Shown: positions 33,601 through 42,508 of the stretch, in pieces | How the letters are laid out: each line of letters starts with the position of its first letter | Position numbering within the stretch: position 1 is the stretch's first letter | Assembly: GCF_004331035.1 (NCBI RefSeq) | Contig: NZ_SJNT01000001.1 | Coordinates: 248,034 to 312,033, forward strand | Length of the DNA: 64,000 nt | Reading direction: 5' to 3' | Source: Acinetobacter sp. ANC 4910 | GTDB taxonomy: Bacteria > Pseudomonadota > Gammaproteobacteria > Pseudomonadales > Moraxellaceae | Translations under genes and position numbers: made by a program | Notes under the pieces: generated by a model | What the model saw: only the letters and a program-made list of their open reading frames with translations | What the model was told of the DNA's origin: nothing | The model's database searches: none

Positions 33601-36600
33601 AATATAGAGTGTCTGTAATAGACGTCGCATTGGTTGTATCCTCAGGGTTGCCAACAGCATCAGCATTTGCACCTGCAAGCCCTTCTTCTGAGACGGAGAC
33701 GATCACGACATCGCCTTTGGCGGTACCACTATCTAATGCAAAATTATTTGAAACATCAAAACCATACGAAGTAACTACACTCCCATCTTTTACTGCATCA
33801 GGAGCAATCGTAACCACACCTGTAATTGAATCTATACTTACACCTGTTGGTAATGGTGATGGTATTGGATTATTGACAATACTCCACGTACCATCGCCTG
33901 CTTGTGATGCAGATAAGACAACAAGAGTATTTTCTTCATCCGTATAATAAATGTCCTGCTCAACATTATCTGCACCTGGAGTTACAGTGACGGAACCATC
34001 ATCCAATCCAACCACATCGGGCTGATCTGCAGCCGATGGTGTTGTATCATCTGGATATGTTGTATCACTGTCCTGAGCAGTATTGCCTAAAAAGTCTGTA
34101 CCAATGGAAGTAACAAGACTGCCATCTTTTACGGCATCACGCCCGATGCTGACTACACCCGTTGTACTATTAATACTGACATTCAATGGAGTTGTATCCA
34201 AACTCCAAGTTCCATTAGGTGCTTTAGTCGCAGTTAAAGTTACATCAACATCCAATTCATTCTTATAAGTGATGACCTGTTGAAGATTATCATCACCGGG
34301 AACAATACCCACTGAACCGCCCAATACTGCAATGACATCTGGTGCATCAGCAACTGTATCTACTATTACATTCTGATTACTGCTGGCGGTGTTGCCTGCG
34401 GTATCGGTCACCGTGGCCACCACGGCATAAGTATCATCAGCCAAAGTGGTCCCTGTTAGATCGAGGGTCCAATTCCCTGCTGGATCAACCGTTAAACGTG
34501 AGTCGGTAGAAAGATAAGTGGTACTGCCGACTTTCACACTCAGGCTGTTGCCATCATCCAGATCCACCGTACCTTTAAACAGCAAGGTGTTGTCATTGGT
34601 GATGAAGTCGGTCGCTGAGCTGCCAGTGTCGTTAGTGATCGAGTCGAAGCTCACGGTCTGACCGTCGTTGTCCGTATCGATCTTGGTATCAATTACCACG
34701 TTCTGGCTGGTGCTGCTGGCAGTGTTGCCTGCTGTGTCGGTCACAGTCGCCACCACTGCATAGGTACCATCGAGTAATGCCGAACCCGTTAAATCCAGCG
34801 TCCAGTTGCCTAAACCATCAACGGTCAGGCGTGGGTCTGTGGCGAGGTAGGTCGTGCTGCCGACTTTGACGCTGAGGCTATTACCATCATCCAGATCCAC
34901 GGTGCCTTTAAACAGCAAAGTATTGTCATTGGTGATGAAGTCACTGCTGGAGCTGCCAGTGTCGTTGGTGATCGAGTCGAAGCTCACGGTCTGACCGTCG
35001 TTGTCCGTGTCGATCTTGGTATCAATTACCACATCTTGACTGCTTGTACTTAAGCTATTCCCCGCGGTATCGGTGACGGTTGCCACTACGGCATAAGTGC
35101 CATCAGCCAAGTTGGTGCCGCTCAGATCCAGGGTCCAGTTGCCTAAACCATCGACGGTCAGGCGTGGGTCTGTAGCGAGGTAGGTCGTGCTGCCGACTTT
35201 GACGCTGAGGCTGTTGCCGTCCCCCATATCCACCGTGCCTTTAAACAGCAAAGTATTGTCATTGGTGATGAAGTCACTGCTGGAGCTACCAGTGTCGTTG
35301 GTGATCGAGTCGAAGCTCACGGTCTGACCGTCGTTGTCCGTGTCGATCTTGGTATCAATCACCACATCTTGACTGCTTGTACTTAAGCTATTCCCCGCGG
35401 TATCGGTCACGGTCGCCACCACCGCATAGCTGCCATCGAGTAATACCGAACCCGTTAAATCCAGGGTCCAGTTACCTAAACCATCAACGGTCAGGCGTGG
35501 GTCTGTGGCGAGGTAGGTCGTGCTGCCGACTTTGACGCTGAGGCTGTTGCCGTCCCCCAGATCCACCGTGCCTTTAAACAGCAAAGTATTGTCATTGGTG
35601 ATGAAGTCACTGCTGGAGCTGCCAGTGTCGTTGGTGATCGAGTCGAAGCTCACGGTCTGACCGTCGTTGTCCGTGTCGATCTTGGTATCAATCACCACAT
35701 CTTGACTGCTTGTGCTTAAGCTGTTCCCCGCGGTGTCGGTCACGGTCGCCACCACGGCATAGGTGCCATCAGCCAAGCTGGTGCCGCTCAGATCCAGGGT
35801 CCAGTTGCCTAAACCATCGATGGTCAGGCGTGGGTCTGTGGCGAGGTAGGTCGTGCTGCCGACTTTGACGCTGAGGCTATTGCCATCATCCAGATCCACC
35901 GTGCCTTTAAACAGCAAAGTATTGTCATTGGTGATGAAGTCACTGCTGGAACTGCCAGTGTCGTTGGTGATCGAGTCGAAGCTCACAGTCTGACCGTCGT
36001 TGTCCGTATCGATCTTGGTATCAATTACCACGTTTCTACTAATTGAATTACCAGTATTCCCCATTGTATCGGTCACTGTTGCCACTACCATATAGCTGCC
36101 ATCAGCCAAGCTAGTGCCAGTCAGATCCAGGGTCCAGTTGCCTAAACCATCGACAGTCAGGCGTGGGTCTGTGGCGAGGTAAGTCGTGCTGCCGACTTTG
36201 ACGCTGAGGCTGTTGCCATCATCCAGATCCACCGTGCCTTTAAACAGCAAAGTATTGTCATTGGTGATGAAATCGTCTGCGGTACCGGTATCATTGGTGA
36301 TCGAGTCGAAGCTCACGGTCTGACCGTCGTTGTCCGTATCGATCTTGGTATCAATTACCACATTTCTACTAATTGAATTACCAGTATTCCCCATTGTATC
36401 GGTCACTGTTGCCACTACCATATAGCTGCCATCAGCCAAGTTGGTGCCGCTCATATCCAGGGTCCAGTTGCCTAAACCATCGACAGTCAGGCGTGGATCG
36501 GCAGTGGTGTAGGTGGTTGCACCTACCGTTACACTGAGGCTATTGCCATCATCCAGATCCACCGTGCCTTTAAACAGCAAAGTATTGTCATTAGTGATGA

Positions 36601-39600
36601 AGTCACTGCTGGAACTGCCAGTGTCATTGGTAATCGAGTCGAAGGTTACAATATCTCCATCACCATCCTTATCCACTTTTGTATCAATCACCACATTTTG
36701 GCTGGTGCTGCTGGCAGTGTTCCCCGCAGTATCGGTGACGGTCGCCACCACCGCATAGCTGCCATCAGCCAAGTTGGTGCCGCTCATATCCAGGGTCCAG
36801 TTGCCTAAACCATCGACAGTCAGGCGTGGATCGGCAGTGGTGTAGGTGGTTGCACCTACCGTTACACTGAGGCTATTACCATCATCCAGATCCACCGTGC
36901 CTTTAAACAGCAAAGTATTGTCATTGGTGATGAAATCGTCTGCGGTACCGGTATCATTGGTGATCGAGTCGAAGCTCACGGTCTGACCGTCGTTGTCCGT
37001 GTCGATCTTGGTATCAATTACCACGTTCTGGCTGGTGCTGCTGGCAGTGTTGCCTGCTGTGTCGGTCACAGTCGCCACCACTGCATAGGTACCATCGAGT
37101 AATGCCGAACCCGTTAAATCCAGCGTCCAGTTGCCTAAACCATCAACGGTCAGGCGTGGATCTGTGGCGAGGTAAGTCGTGCTGCCGACTTTGACGCTGA
37201 GGCTGTTGCCGTCCCCCAGATCCACCGTGCCTTTAAACAGCAAAGTGTTGTCATTGGTGATGAAGTCACTGCTGGAGCTGCCAGTGTCGTTGGTGATCGA
37301 GTCGAAGCTCACGGTCTGACCGTCGTTGTCCGTATCGACCTTGGTATCAATTACCACGTTCTGACTGGTGCTGCTGGCGGTGTTGCCCGCAGTATCGGTG
37401 ACGGTTGCCACTACGGCATAAGTGCCATCAGCCAAGCTAGTGCCGCTCAGATCCAGCGTCCAGTTACCTAAACCATCAACGGTCAGGCGTGGATCAGCCG
37501 TGGTATAGGTGGTCGCACCGACACTCACACTCAGAACATTGCCATCTCCCAGATCCACCGTGCCTTTAAACAGCAAAGTATTGTCATTGGTGATGAAGTC
37601 GGTCGCTGAGCTGCCAGTGTCATTGGTGATCGAGTCGAAGCTCACGGTCTGACCGTCGTTGTCCGTATCGACCTTGGTATCAATTACCACGTTCTGGCTG
37701 GTGCTGCTGGCGGTGTTGCCCGCAGTGTCGATGACGGTCGCCACCACCGCATAGGTACCATCGAGTAATGCCGAACCCGTTAAATCTAGGGTCCAGTTGC
37801 CTAAACCATCGACAGTCAGGCGTGGATCTGTGGCGAGGTAGGTCGTGCTGCCGACTTTGACGCTGAGGCTGTTGCCATCATCCAGATCCACCGTACCTTT
37901 AAACAGCAAGGTGTTGTCATTGGTGATGAAGTCGTCTGCGGTACCAGTGTCATTGGTGATCGAGTCGAAGCTCACGGTCTGACCGTCGTTGTCCGTATCG
38001 ATCTTGGTATCAATTACCACATCTTGACTGCTTGTACTTAAGCTATTCCCCGCGGTATCGGTGACGGTTGCCACCACCGCATAGCTGCCATCAGCCAAGT
38101 TGGTGCCGCTCATATCCAGGGTCCAGTTGCCTAAACCATCGACAGTCAGGCGTGGATCAGCCGTGGTATAGGTGGTCGCACCGACACTCACACTCAGAAC
38201 ATTGCCATCTCCCAGATCCACCGTGCCTTTAAACAGCAAGCTATTGTCATTGGTGATGAAATCACTGCTGGAACTGCCAGTGTCGTTGGTGATTGAGTCG
38301 AAGGTGACGGTGTAGCTTGTAACATCTAAATACGTTGTATCACTGTCGCTCGCAGTATTGTCGAATTGATCTGAACCCACAGAAGTAACAACACTACCAT
38401 CTTTTACAGCTTCCATTCCTATGGTCACAACACCCGTTGCAGGATTAATACTCACACCTGTCAGGGTACTATCCAAACTCCAGGTCCCATCCGCGGCCTT
38501 GGTTGCTATCAGGCTCACTGGCGTATTGCTTTCATCGGTATAGCTGATCACCTGTTTAACATTATCTACACCAGGCGTAACTGTAACCGAACCCCCAACC
38601 AGCGCCAATACATCAGGCTTATCAGCAATTAAATCTGAACCTTGAGTATCTGTTTCATCAGCTTTTGCTGTATCGCTATCTGTCGCAGTATTATTATAAG
38701 TATCACTTCCCACTGATTGAACATTTGAACCATCTTTGACCGCATCTGGACCAAGCGCAATCAAACCCGTTGTAGGATCAATTGCAACATTGCTAGGCGT
38801 TTTATCTAGACTCCATTTACCATCAGCTCCTTTTGTTGCCGTTAAGGTCACAGGATTATTGGATTCATCTATATAAGTCACAACCTGCTTAACATTATCT
38901 GCACCTGGTTTTACTGCAACAGCACCAGTCGCCAAAGCCACAACATCAGGTGCATCTGCTGAAGTTGGGGTGCTATCATCTATCTTCGCTGTATCGTTAT
39001 CAGTAGCCGTATTATTGCTAGTGTTAGTGCCCGTAGAAGTCACTGTGCTGCCATCTTTCACGGCATCCATACCAATAGTCACTAAGCCTGTTGATGAATC
39101 AATGCTTACACCTGTTGGCGTTTTGTCTAGAATCCATTGACCATCCGAACCCTTTGATGCAGTTAAGGTCACGGCATTATTAGATTCGTCGGTATAGGTA
39201 ATGACTTGTTTAACATTATTTGAACCAGGTTTAACTGTAACTACACCGCCATTTAAAGCCACCACATCGGGTTTGTCCGCAGATGGTGCTGGTGTCCCAC
39301 CTCCACCTCCGCCCCCACCTCCTCCAGCGGCTAAACCTACTAGTGGAATTAAAGCCAGTAACCAATACGGGTTAAACTCATAGGATGCCGAAGTTAAAAG
39401 CTCTCCGCCCAAGGCTTGTCCAACACTGACTTGATCAGCCAGCATACTGACTGCATGCTGCTGTGCACCTGTTTCAGGGACATAAGCGTAATAACTACCA
39501 TTTTCATGCAAACCAATAAGCAGATTGGTTGTAGTTCCATCTGTTCCGTAATAACCTTGAATAATAAGATCAGGATCAAGTGCGTTCACACCATCATCTT

Positions 39601-39802
39601 CAAAACCGATATATAGATCATTACCTACACGCTGAATTTTGATATTTTCTGGCGCAAACTGAGTTGCATCATCAATCAACTCGTAATTAATGCCTTTTTG
39701 CGCCTTAATCGTAACAGGCTGATCGTGATTTTTAGTAACTTGCAAAGCCGAAATAATGGTTTTCGCATCATGTAATTTTATAGTGACTGTTTGATTTGGC
39801 AT
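30659..39802 (-). CDS. bap: Giant Bap/LapA-like RTX adhesin
   Basis: 3047 residues, a type I-secreted biofilm adhesin. The N-terminus (about 1-135) resembles the BapA/Bap/LapF prefix domain, followed by a hydrophobic segment (NPYWLLALIPLVGLAA, about 144-159) and ten consecutive glycines. Three Ig-like units of the KPDVVALNGG type come next, then twelve nearly identical units of about 111 residues with the core ITNDTG...LLFKGTVDL...NWTLDL (about residues 494-1810), then two more units of the first type. The C-terminal part has two RTX calcium-binding blocks (GGxGNDxLxGGxGND), at about 2447-2517 and 2850-2930, and a C-terminal secretion signal. The secretion genes lie just upstream on the same strand. 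The repeat region is visibly GC-richer than its surroundings. The name bap denotes the family. Confidence 0.92.
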   Translation of the reverse strand: MPNQTVTIKLHDAKTIISALQVTKNHDQPVTIKAQKGINYELIDDATQFAPENIKIQRVGNDLYIGFEDDGVNALDPDLIIQGYYGTDGTTTNLLIGLHENGSYYAYVPETGAQQHAVSMLADQVSVGQALGGELLTSASYEFNPYWLLALIPLVGLAAGGGGGGGGGGTPAPSADKPDVVALNGGVVTVKPGSNNVKQVITYTDESNNAVTLTASKGSDGQWILDKTPTGVSIDSSTGLVTIGMDAVKDGSTVTSTGTNTSNNTATDNDTAKIDDSTPTSADAPDVVALATGAVAVKPGADNVKQVVTYIDESNNPVTLTATKGADGKWSLDKTPSNVAIDPTTGLIALGPDAVKDGSNVQSVGSDTYNNTATDSDTAKADETDTQGSDLIADKPDVLALVGGSVTVTPGVDNVKQVISYTDESNTPVSLIATKAADGTWSLDSTLTGVSINPATGVVTIGMEAVKDGSVVTSVGSDQFDNTASDSDTTYLDVTSYTVTFDSITNDTGSSSSDFITNDNSLLFKGTVDLGDGNVLSVSVGATTYTTADPRLTVDGLGNWTLDMSGTNLADGSYAVVATVTDTAGNSLSTSSQDVVIDTKIDTDNDGQTVSFDSITNDTGTADDFITNDNTLLFKGTVDLDDGNSLSVKVGSTTYLATDPRLTVDGLGNWTLDLTGSALLDGTYAVVATVIDTAGNTASSTSQNVVIDTKVDTDNDGQTVSFDSITNDTGSSATDFITNDNTLLFKGTVDLGDGNVLSVSVGATTYTTADPRLTVDGLGNWTLDLSGTSLADGTYAVVATVTDTAGNTASSTSQNVVIDTKVDTDNDGQTVSFDSITNDTGSSSSDFITNDNTLLFKGTVDLGDGNSLSVKVGSTTYLATDPRLTVDGLGNWTLDLTGSALLDGTYAVVATVTDTAGNTASSTSQNVVIDTKIDTDNDGQTVSFDSITNDTGTADDFITNDNTLLFKGTVDLDDGNSLSVTVGATTYTTADPRLTVDGLGNWTLDMSGTNLADGSYAVVATVTDTAGNTASSTSQNVVIDTKVDKDGDGDIVTFDSITNDTGSSSSDFITNDNTLLFKGTVDLDDGNSLSVTVGATTYTTADPRLTVDGLGNWTLDMSGTNLADGSYMVVATVTDTMGNTGNSISRNVVIDTKIDTDNDGQTVSFDSITNDTGTADDFITNDNTLLFKGTVDLDDGNSLSVKVGSTTYLATDPRLTVDGLGNWTLDLTGTSLADGSYMVVATVTDTMGNTGNSISRNVVIDTKIDTDNDGQTVSFDSITNDTGSSSSDFITNDNTLLFKGTVDLDDGNSLSVKVGSTTYLATDPRLTIDGLGNWTLDLSGTSLADGTYAVVATVTDTAGNSLSTSSQDVVIDTKIDTDNDGQTVSFDSITNDTGSSSSDFITNDNTLLFKGTVDLGDGNSLSVKVGSTTYLATDPRLTVDGLGNWTLDLTGSVLLDGSYAVVATVTDTAGNSLSTSSQDVVIDTKIDTDNDGQTVSFDSITNDTGSSSSDFITNDNTLLFKGTVDMGDGNSLSVKVGSTTYLATDPRLTVDGLGNWTLDLSGTNLADGTYAVVATVTDTAGNSLSTSSQDVVIDTKIDTDNDGQTVSFDSITNDTGSSSSDFITNDNTLLFKGTVDLDDGNSLSVKVGSTTYLATDPRLTVDGLGNWTLDLTGSALLDGTYAVVATVTDTAGNTASSTSQNVVIDTKIDTDNDGQTVSFDSITNDTGSSATDFITNDNTLLFKGTVDLDDGNSLSVKVGSTTYLSTDSRLTVDPAGNWTLDLTGTTLADDTYAVVATVTDTAGNTASSNQNVIVDTVADAPDVIAVLGGSVGIVPGDDNLQQVITYKNELDVDVTLTATKAPNGTWSLDTTPLNVSINSTTGVVSIGRDAVKDGSLVTSIGTDFLGNTAQDSDTTYPDDTTPSAADQPDVVGLDDGSVTVTPGADNVEQDIYYTDEENTLVVLSASQAGDGTWSIVNNPIPSPLPTGVSIDSITGVVTIAPDAVKDGSVVTSYGFDVSNNFALDSGTAKGDVVIVSVSEEGLAGANADAVGNPEDTTNATSITDTLYLGTLTSVAVAGPSGIISGGQTVTWSGSLTAGVYTLTGTAGGKEVAVLTLSTSGAYTFSLKQPIDHSMASLENILGLGFTIASTDAVGTTNSTLVINVEDDSPIAAPSTTYGVDVQPAAVEGELVVSYGADHGHVQSVTVDGYTLSYSSVTDSVSALGAAGSITYSFNAVNDELTINKGTGEVLVVDMLTGHYSYSSLAITTAAQAPIVGINKSASLLGLVNAEALDLIGIGTNQLLTAVDPNNDIKSVVVNAGAAISIGVLNYYKLDWSVDMAAEFGIKVVENNDIVNLLLVTTQSYSKLTITSLDGGPIDNFKLNEFLATVYVHQYGIDLVSLGLAPTISISATDSQPVTSTTSYTDLLGVSLLDPSNDPAGVVEGTSGINTLNGTNGDDRLYGYAGNDNLTGNQGNDLLRGGAGNDTLSGGAGNDILSGGTGNDTLTGGSGNDTFLWEKGDQGTVVTPAVDTITDFSKQPVAGGGDILDLRGLLVGELAKGTSIGNLANYLYFVFDGTNTILYISTAGTLSAATPTTTSDQHITFSNVDLVGSYTTQQEIISNLLKNGNLLVDQATTSTDLNGSSSFDVVIVDNDGDTASTNITFDSTSPSTSAQPNVAPIAQATDATLLGLIGVDALGIIDLNQQAFIAVDQNQNLRSVEVKFNGLLTVNLGSLSFSASAQLAADLGLEIHINNTSGVLGVVGATSTITITALDGGNIDNLAVNELLATIQLNSDVNLLSLVTGLDVSALGSFSVTAKDSYGATDSDSFSSLLNAQVLQNLLGSGGNPDIIQGTSANDTLNNSASGTIHERLYGYDGDDTLNGSSGNDLLRGGAGNDTLNGGDGNDLLIDGNGADTFNAGNGNDVMIISGTGFVSIDGGAGTDTLTLLDGIDLDLTTSNNITNIERIDLGNGAEGSKLTLTAADVLEVTGTSTLQIFGDSHDQVQMIGAIKGAESTINGVTMTQYTIGANTVFVDNDIVNGMGVIVL
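34370..38320 (-). repeat. Twelve tandem ~333-bp repeats inside the adhesin gene
   Basis: Nearly identical units follow one another; equivalent positions at 35021, 35354 and 35687 are 333 bp apart, and units with the shorter TGTADDF variant are a few codons shorter. Long stretches are identical at DNA level, as expected for units kept alike by recombination, so copy number is likely to vary between strains and is hard to assemble from short reads. Confidence 0.9.
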
Positions 39803-39862
39803 TTTATTTATCCTTTTCTTATAACTTGTTTTTTAAAATTGTGAATAAATATAGAACAACGT

Positions 39863-40819
39863 TTATTCAGCTTTCATTCCATAGGTCACAATTTCTACCC
39901 GTCGGTTGGGCAAGTTACATTGCTCACGCGCTGCTTTATCCTTGGCATATTTCTGATCACAATCACTCACCACAAGCTCTTGCTCACCGCGCCCTTCAAC
40001 CAAAATATTCTTTTTCACTGCTCCATCTTGAACCAACAGTGCTCGTACTGTTTCTGCTCTACGCTGTGCGAGTTGCTGATTTGAATTATCCGAACCAACA
40101 GGGTCTGTATATCCAATAACAGCAATATGGCTAATGGTTTCTTGATCCTGCGTAATTTCATTAGCGATTTCTGCAACTTCTTTGCGGCCTTGAGAAGTCA
40201 AATCATTTGGACCAGACTTCGCATAATCAAATAATGTACTGGCTTGTAAGGTGTATTTTTTGAGTACTGTTTTGGCAGGCACTTGAACATAGACAGGCTG
40301 TGCACATTCCTCGATTTCTTTTACACGAGACATTGTCCCAACCGCCTCTTTCAAATTTGGTAGCAGAGATTGAGCTTGTATCTCTGTAAGCTCTTGTACT
40401 TGTATTGCCTGATTACTGCCATCAACTAATCTGAAATATTGTGTCGAACCTTCTGTGAGTGTTTGGGTCGAGTTCAATCGACGTACATTGGTATAGTTCA
40501 CAGTACTTTGCGTGTAAATTGCACTCATACGGGTGGGATGTGCACATAACTGCATTGCTTTAAATGAATTAGGCAATAATGACGTTAAATAATGCCCTTC
40601 AACAAATACATTGGCTGCCGGCCCTTTTAATCCTTCTTTATCACGAATAAATACAACTTGTGTATGCCCTTCTTTAATAGTTTTAGGCTGTAAGTAGGGT
40701 TTTGAACCGAATTGATTCCAATGTTCAAAAGGTGGCTTCTTATTTGCTGTTGAACATCCCGTCCAAAACAATGAACATCCAACCATCAATATTAATCTTT
40801 TAACACTCATAATACCCAC
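39863..40819 (-). CDS. OmpA-family lipoprotein of the adhesin locus
   Basis: 318 residues. A lipoprotein signal with lipobox FWTGC (Cys about residue 22) predicts attachment to the outer membrane. The C-terminal third is an OmpA/Pal peptidoglycan-binding domain: ISHIAVIGYTDPVGSDNSNQ (about 220-239), QRRAETVRALL and RRVEIV. The middle is unrecognised, with a short AT-rich loop. It is 60 bp upstream of the adhesin gene and downstream of the exporter genes, all leftward. OmpA-like lipoproteins regularly accompany LapA/Bap secretion loci and may help hold or fold the adhesin at the surface (inference). Confidence 0.88.
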   Translation of the reverse strand: MGIMSVKRLILMVGCSLFWTGCSTANKKPPFEHWNQFGSKPYLQPKTIKEGHTQVVFIRDKEGLKGPAANVFVEGHYLTSLLPNSFKAMQLCAHPTRMSAIYTQSTVNYTNVRRLNSTQTLTEGSTQYFRLVDGSNQAIQVQELTEIQAQSLLPNLKEAVGTMSRVKEIEECAQPVYVQVPAKTVLKKYTLQASTLFDYAKSGPNDLTSQGRKEVAEIANEITQDQETISHIAVIGYTDPVGSDNSNQQLAQRRAETVRALLVQDGAVKKNILVEGRGEQELVVSDCDQKYAKDKAAREQCNLPNRRVEIVTYGMKAE

Positions 40820-41231
40820 CTCTTTTATTTCTATTTCATTTCCCCACCTATTTAACTGAGGGGGATTATTTTATTCCACAAAAACCCTTAAAAAAATTAA
40901 GCATTTATGTGATAGATTTTTATAATACTTATATAAGAGAATATTAAAAAATATTAAAAAAACAATAGCATTAATTATTTTTTTAAAAAAACATTGAACT
41001 GGTTCACACATTTTTTAATATAGATTAATTATATTTTTATATTTATTATTTTTAGAATAAAAATTAGAAAACTTAGCTTTATAAACAAGATCTAAAAATC
41101 AATGCCATACAACATATATCCAAAATACACATTATTTCATTAAAACAATAAGCTATTAACCAAATTATGGCCCATTTATTTTAATAACAAAAACCCTATT
41201 AAAATATAGAGTTTCTGCCAACAGAATATTT
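40820..41231. other. AT-rich intergenic stretch, no gene seen
   Basis: 412 bp between the HlyD-type adaptor gene and the OmpA-like lipoprotein gene. Very AT-rich, with long A and T runs and no frame of note. It probably holds the promoter of the lipoprotein-adhesin pair, allowing expression apart from the exporter genes. No clear terminator was identified. Confidence 0.5.
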
Positions 41232-42470
41232 CTATCGCTCTTGCAAAGCTTGCTTCATTCGAGTGATTGGTTTTATTAAATATTGGAATATAGTTTTTTC
41301 TCCTGTTTTTACATCCACACTGGCAATCATGCCGGGAATAATCGGCATGGTTTTACCATTTTTATCAGTTAGTGAGTTCTGGTTTGTTTCAACCAAAATA
41401 CGGTAGTACGCCTCATCTGGATTTAAATTCAGTTCACTTGGTCGTGTTTTATCTCTTAATGTGTCAGGGCTAATTAAAGTCACTTTGCCCTCTAAGCCAC
41501 CATACAATGCATAGTCATAAGCAGTCACTTTTACAATCGCGCCAAGCCCAGGGTGAACAAATGCAACATCTTGAGGACGGATATAAGCTTCAACCAATAA
41601 TTTGTCATTGAGCGGTACAATTTCCATAATGTCTTGTCCAGCCTGTACTACACCACCCACCGTATTAATCTTGATATTTTTAACAATCCCTCTTAAGGGC
41701 GCGCGAATCAGTGAACGATCTACAGGGTCAGCACGCATCGCCATATTTTCTTTGGCTTGTGCCAATTCTGACTCGACTCGAACCAACTCATTATTCGCAT
41801 CTGCGGCATATTGATTTCGCTTTTCATTTATTTGTAAAGCTAAATCAGAAGATTGACGTCGCATACGTAGCAGCTCAACTTCGGACATCACCCCCTCTGC
41901 CACCATTGGTGAAGTAATTGAAATTTCACGATCCAACATGGCTTTACTGGTTTGCAACCCTGCAACAGCATCATCTACTGCACGACGACGTGCAACATAT
42001 GCTGCGCGTTCACGATGTTTTAAAGATTCACTAATTCCATTGGGAAACTGGATTTCCGTTCCATAAGATTCCGCTCTTAAACGGGCTGACATTGCTTCCA
42101 GATTGGCAACTTTTGCCTCACTTTCCCTTAAGATTGCGGAACTTCGAGTATCATCTAGCCGAAGTAAGATTTGTCCTTTTTCAACAACATCTCCTTCTTT
42201 CACCAGCATTTTCTTGATGGTTCCTGGATCTAAACTTTGCAAAATTTGTTCGCGACTGGTCGGAATAACACTACCTTGACCGCGCGTCACTTCTTCTACA
42301 TGGCTGTGATACGCCCAAAAAACAAACACAATCAAAAATACAAAAAGCAACCCAATTGTCCAAAACAGACCCGTATGCCTTTCCGTTTGTAAGGCGGCAT
42401 TCAAGTCATTTAACAATTTCAAGTCTTTCGACTGAACCCGATCTGCGGGTGGGTTTCGATATTCTTCCAT
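41232..42470 (-). CDS. HlyD-family type I secretion adaptor
   Basis: About 412 residues. ATG 42470 (MEEYRNPP) is preferred over GTG 42479, as GTGAGG lies just before it. A cytoplasmic N-terminus is followed by one membrane helix (FWTIGLLFVFLIVFVFWAY, about residues 35-53), then a lipoyl-like part (LDPGTIKKMLVKEGDVVEKG), a long coiled coil (about 115-230) and the second half of the lipoyl and beta-barrel domains (IRAPLRGIVKNIKINTVGGV). It bridges the ABC exporter and the outer-membrane channel. It lies between the ABC gene (29 bp) and the adhesin pair. Confidence 0.92.
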   Translation of the reverse strand: MEEYRNPPADRVQSKDLKLLNDLNAALQTERHTGLFWTIGLLFVFLIVFVFWAYHSHVEEVTRGQGSVIPTSREQILQSLDPGTIKKMLVKEGDVVEKGQILLRLDDTRSSAILRESEAKVANLEAMSARLRAESYGTEIQFPNGISESLKHRERAAYVARRRAVDDAVAGLQTSKAMLDREISITSPMVAEGVMSEVELLRMRRQSSDLALQINEKRNQYAADANNELVRVESELAQAKENMAMRADPVDRSLIRAPLRGIVKNIKINTVGGVVQAGQDIMEIVPLNDKLLVEAYIRPQDVAFVHPGLGAIVKVTAYDYALYGGLEGKVTLISPDTLRDKTRPSELNLNPDEAYYRILVETNQNSLTDKNGKTMPIIPGMIASVDVKTGEKTIFQYLIKPITRMKQALQER

Positions 42471-42508
42471 ATGCCTCACTTACATTGATGTCGCTTTGCT
42501 ACACACGA

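Noticed and set aside
33609-39383. Several open frames on the plus strand inside the adhesin gene
   Set aside because: They are mirror frames caused by the repetitive GC-richer adhesin; they lack ribosome sites and their proteins resemble no family.
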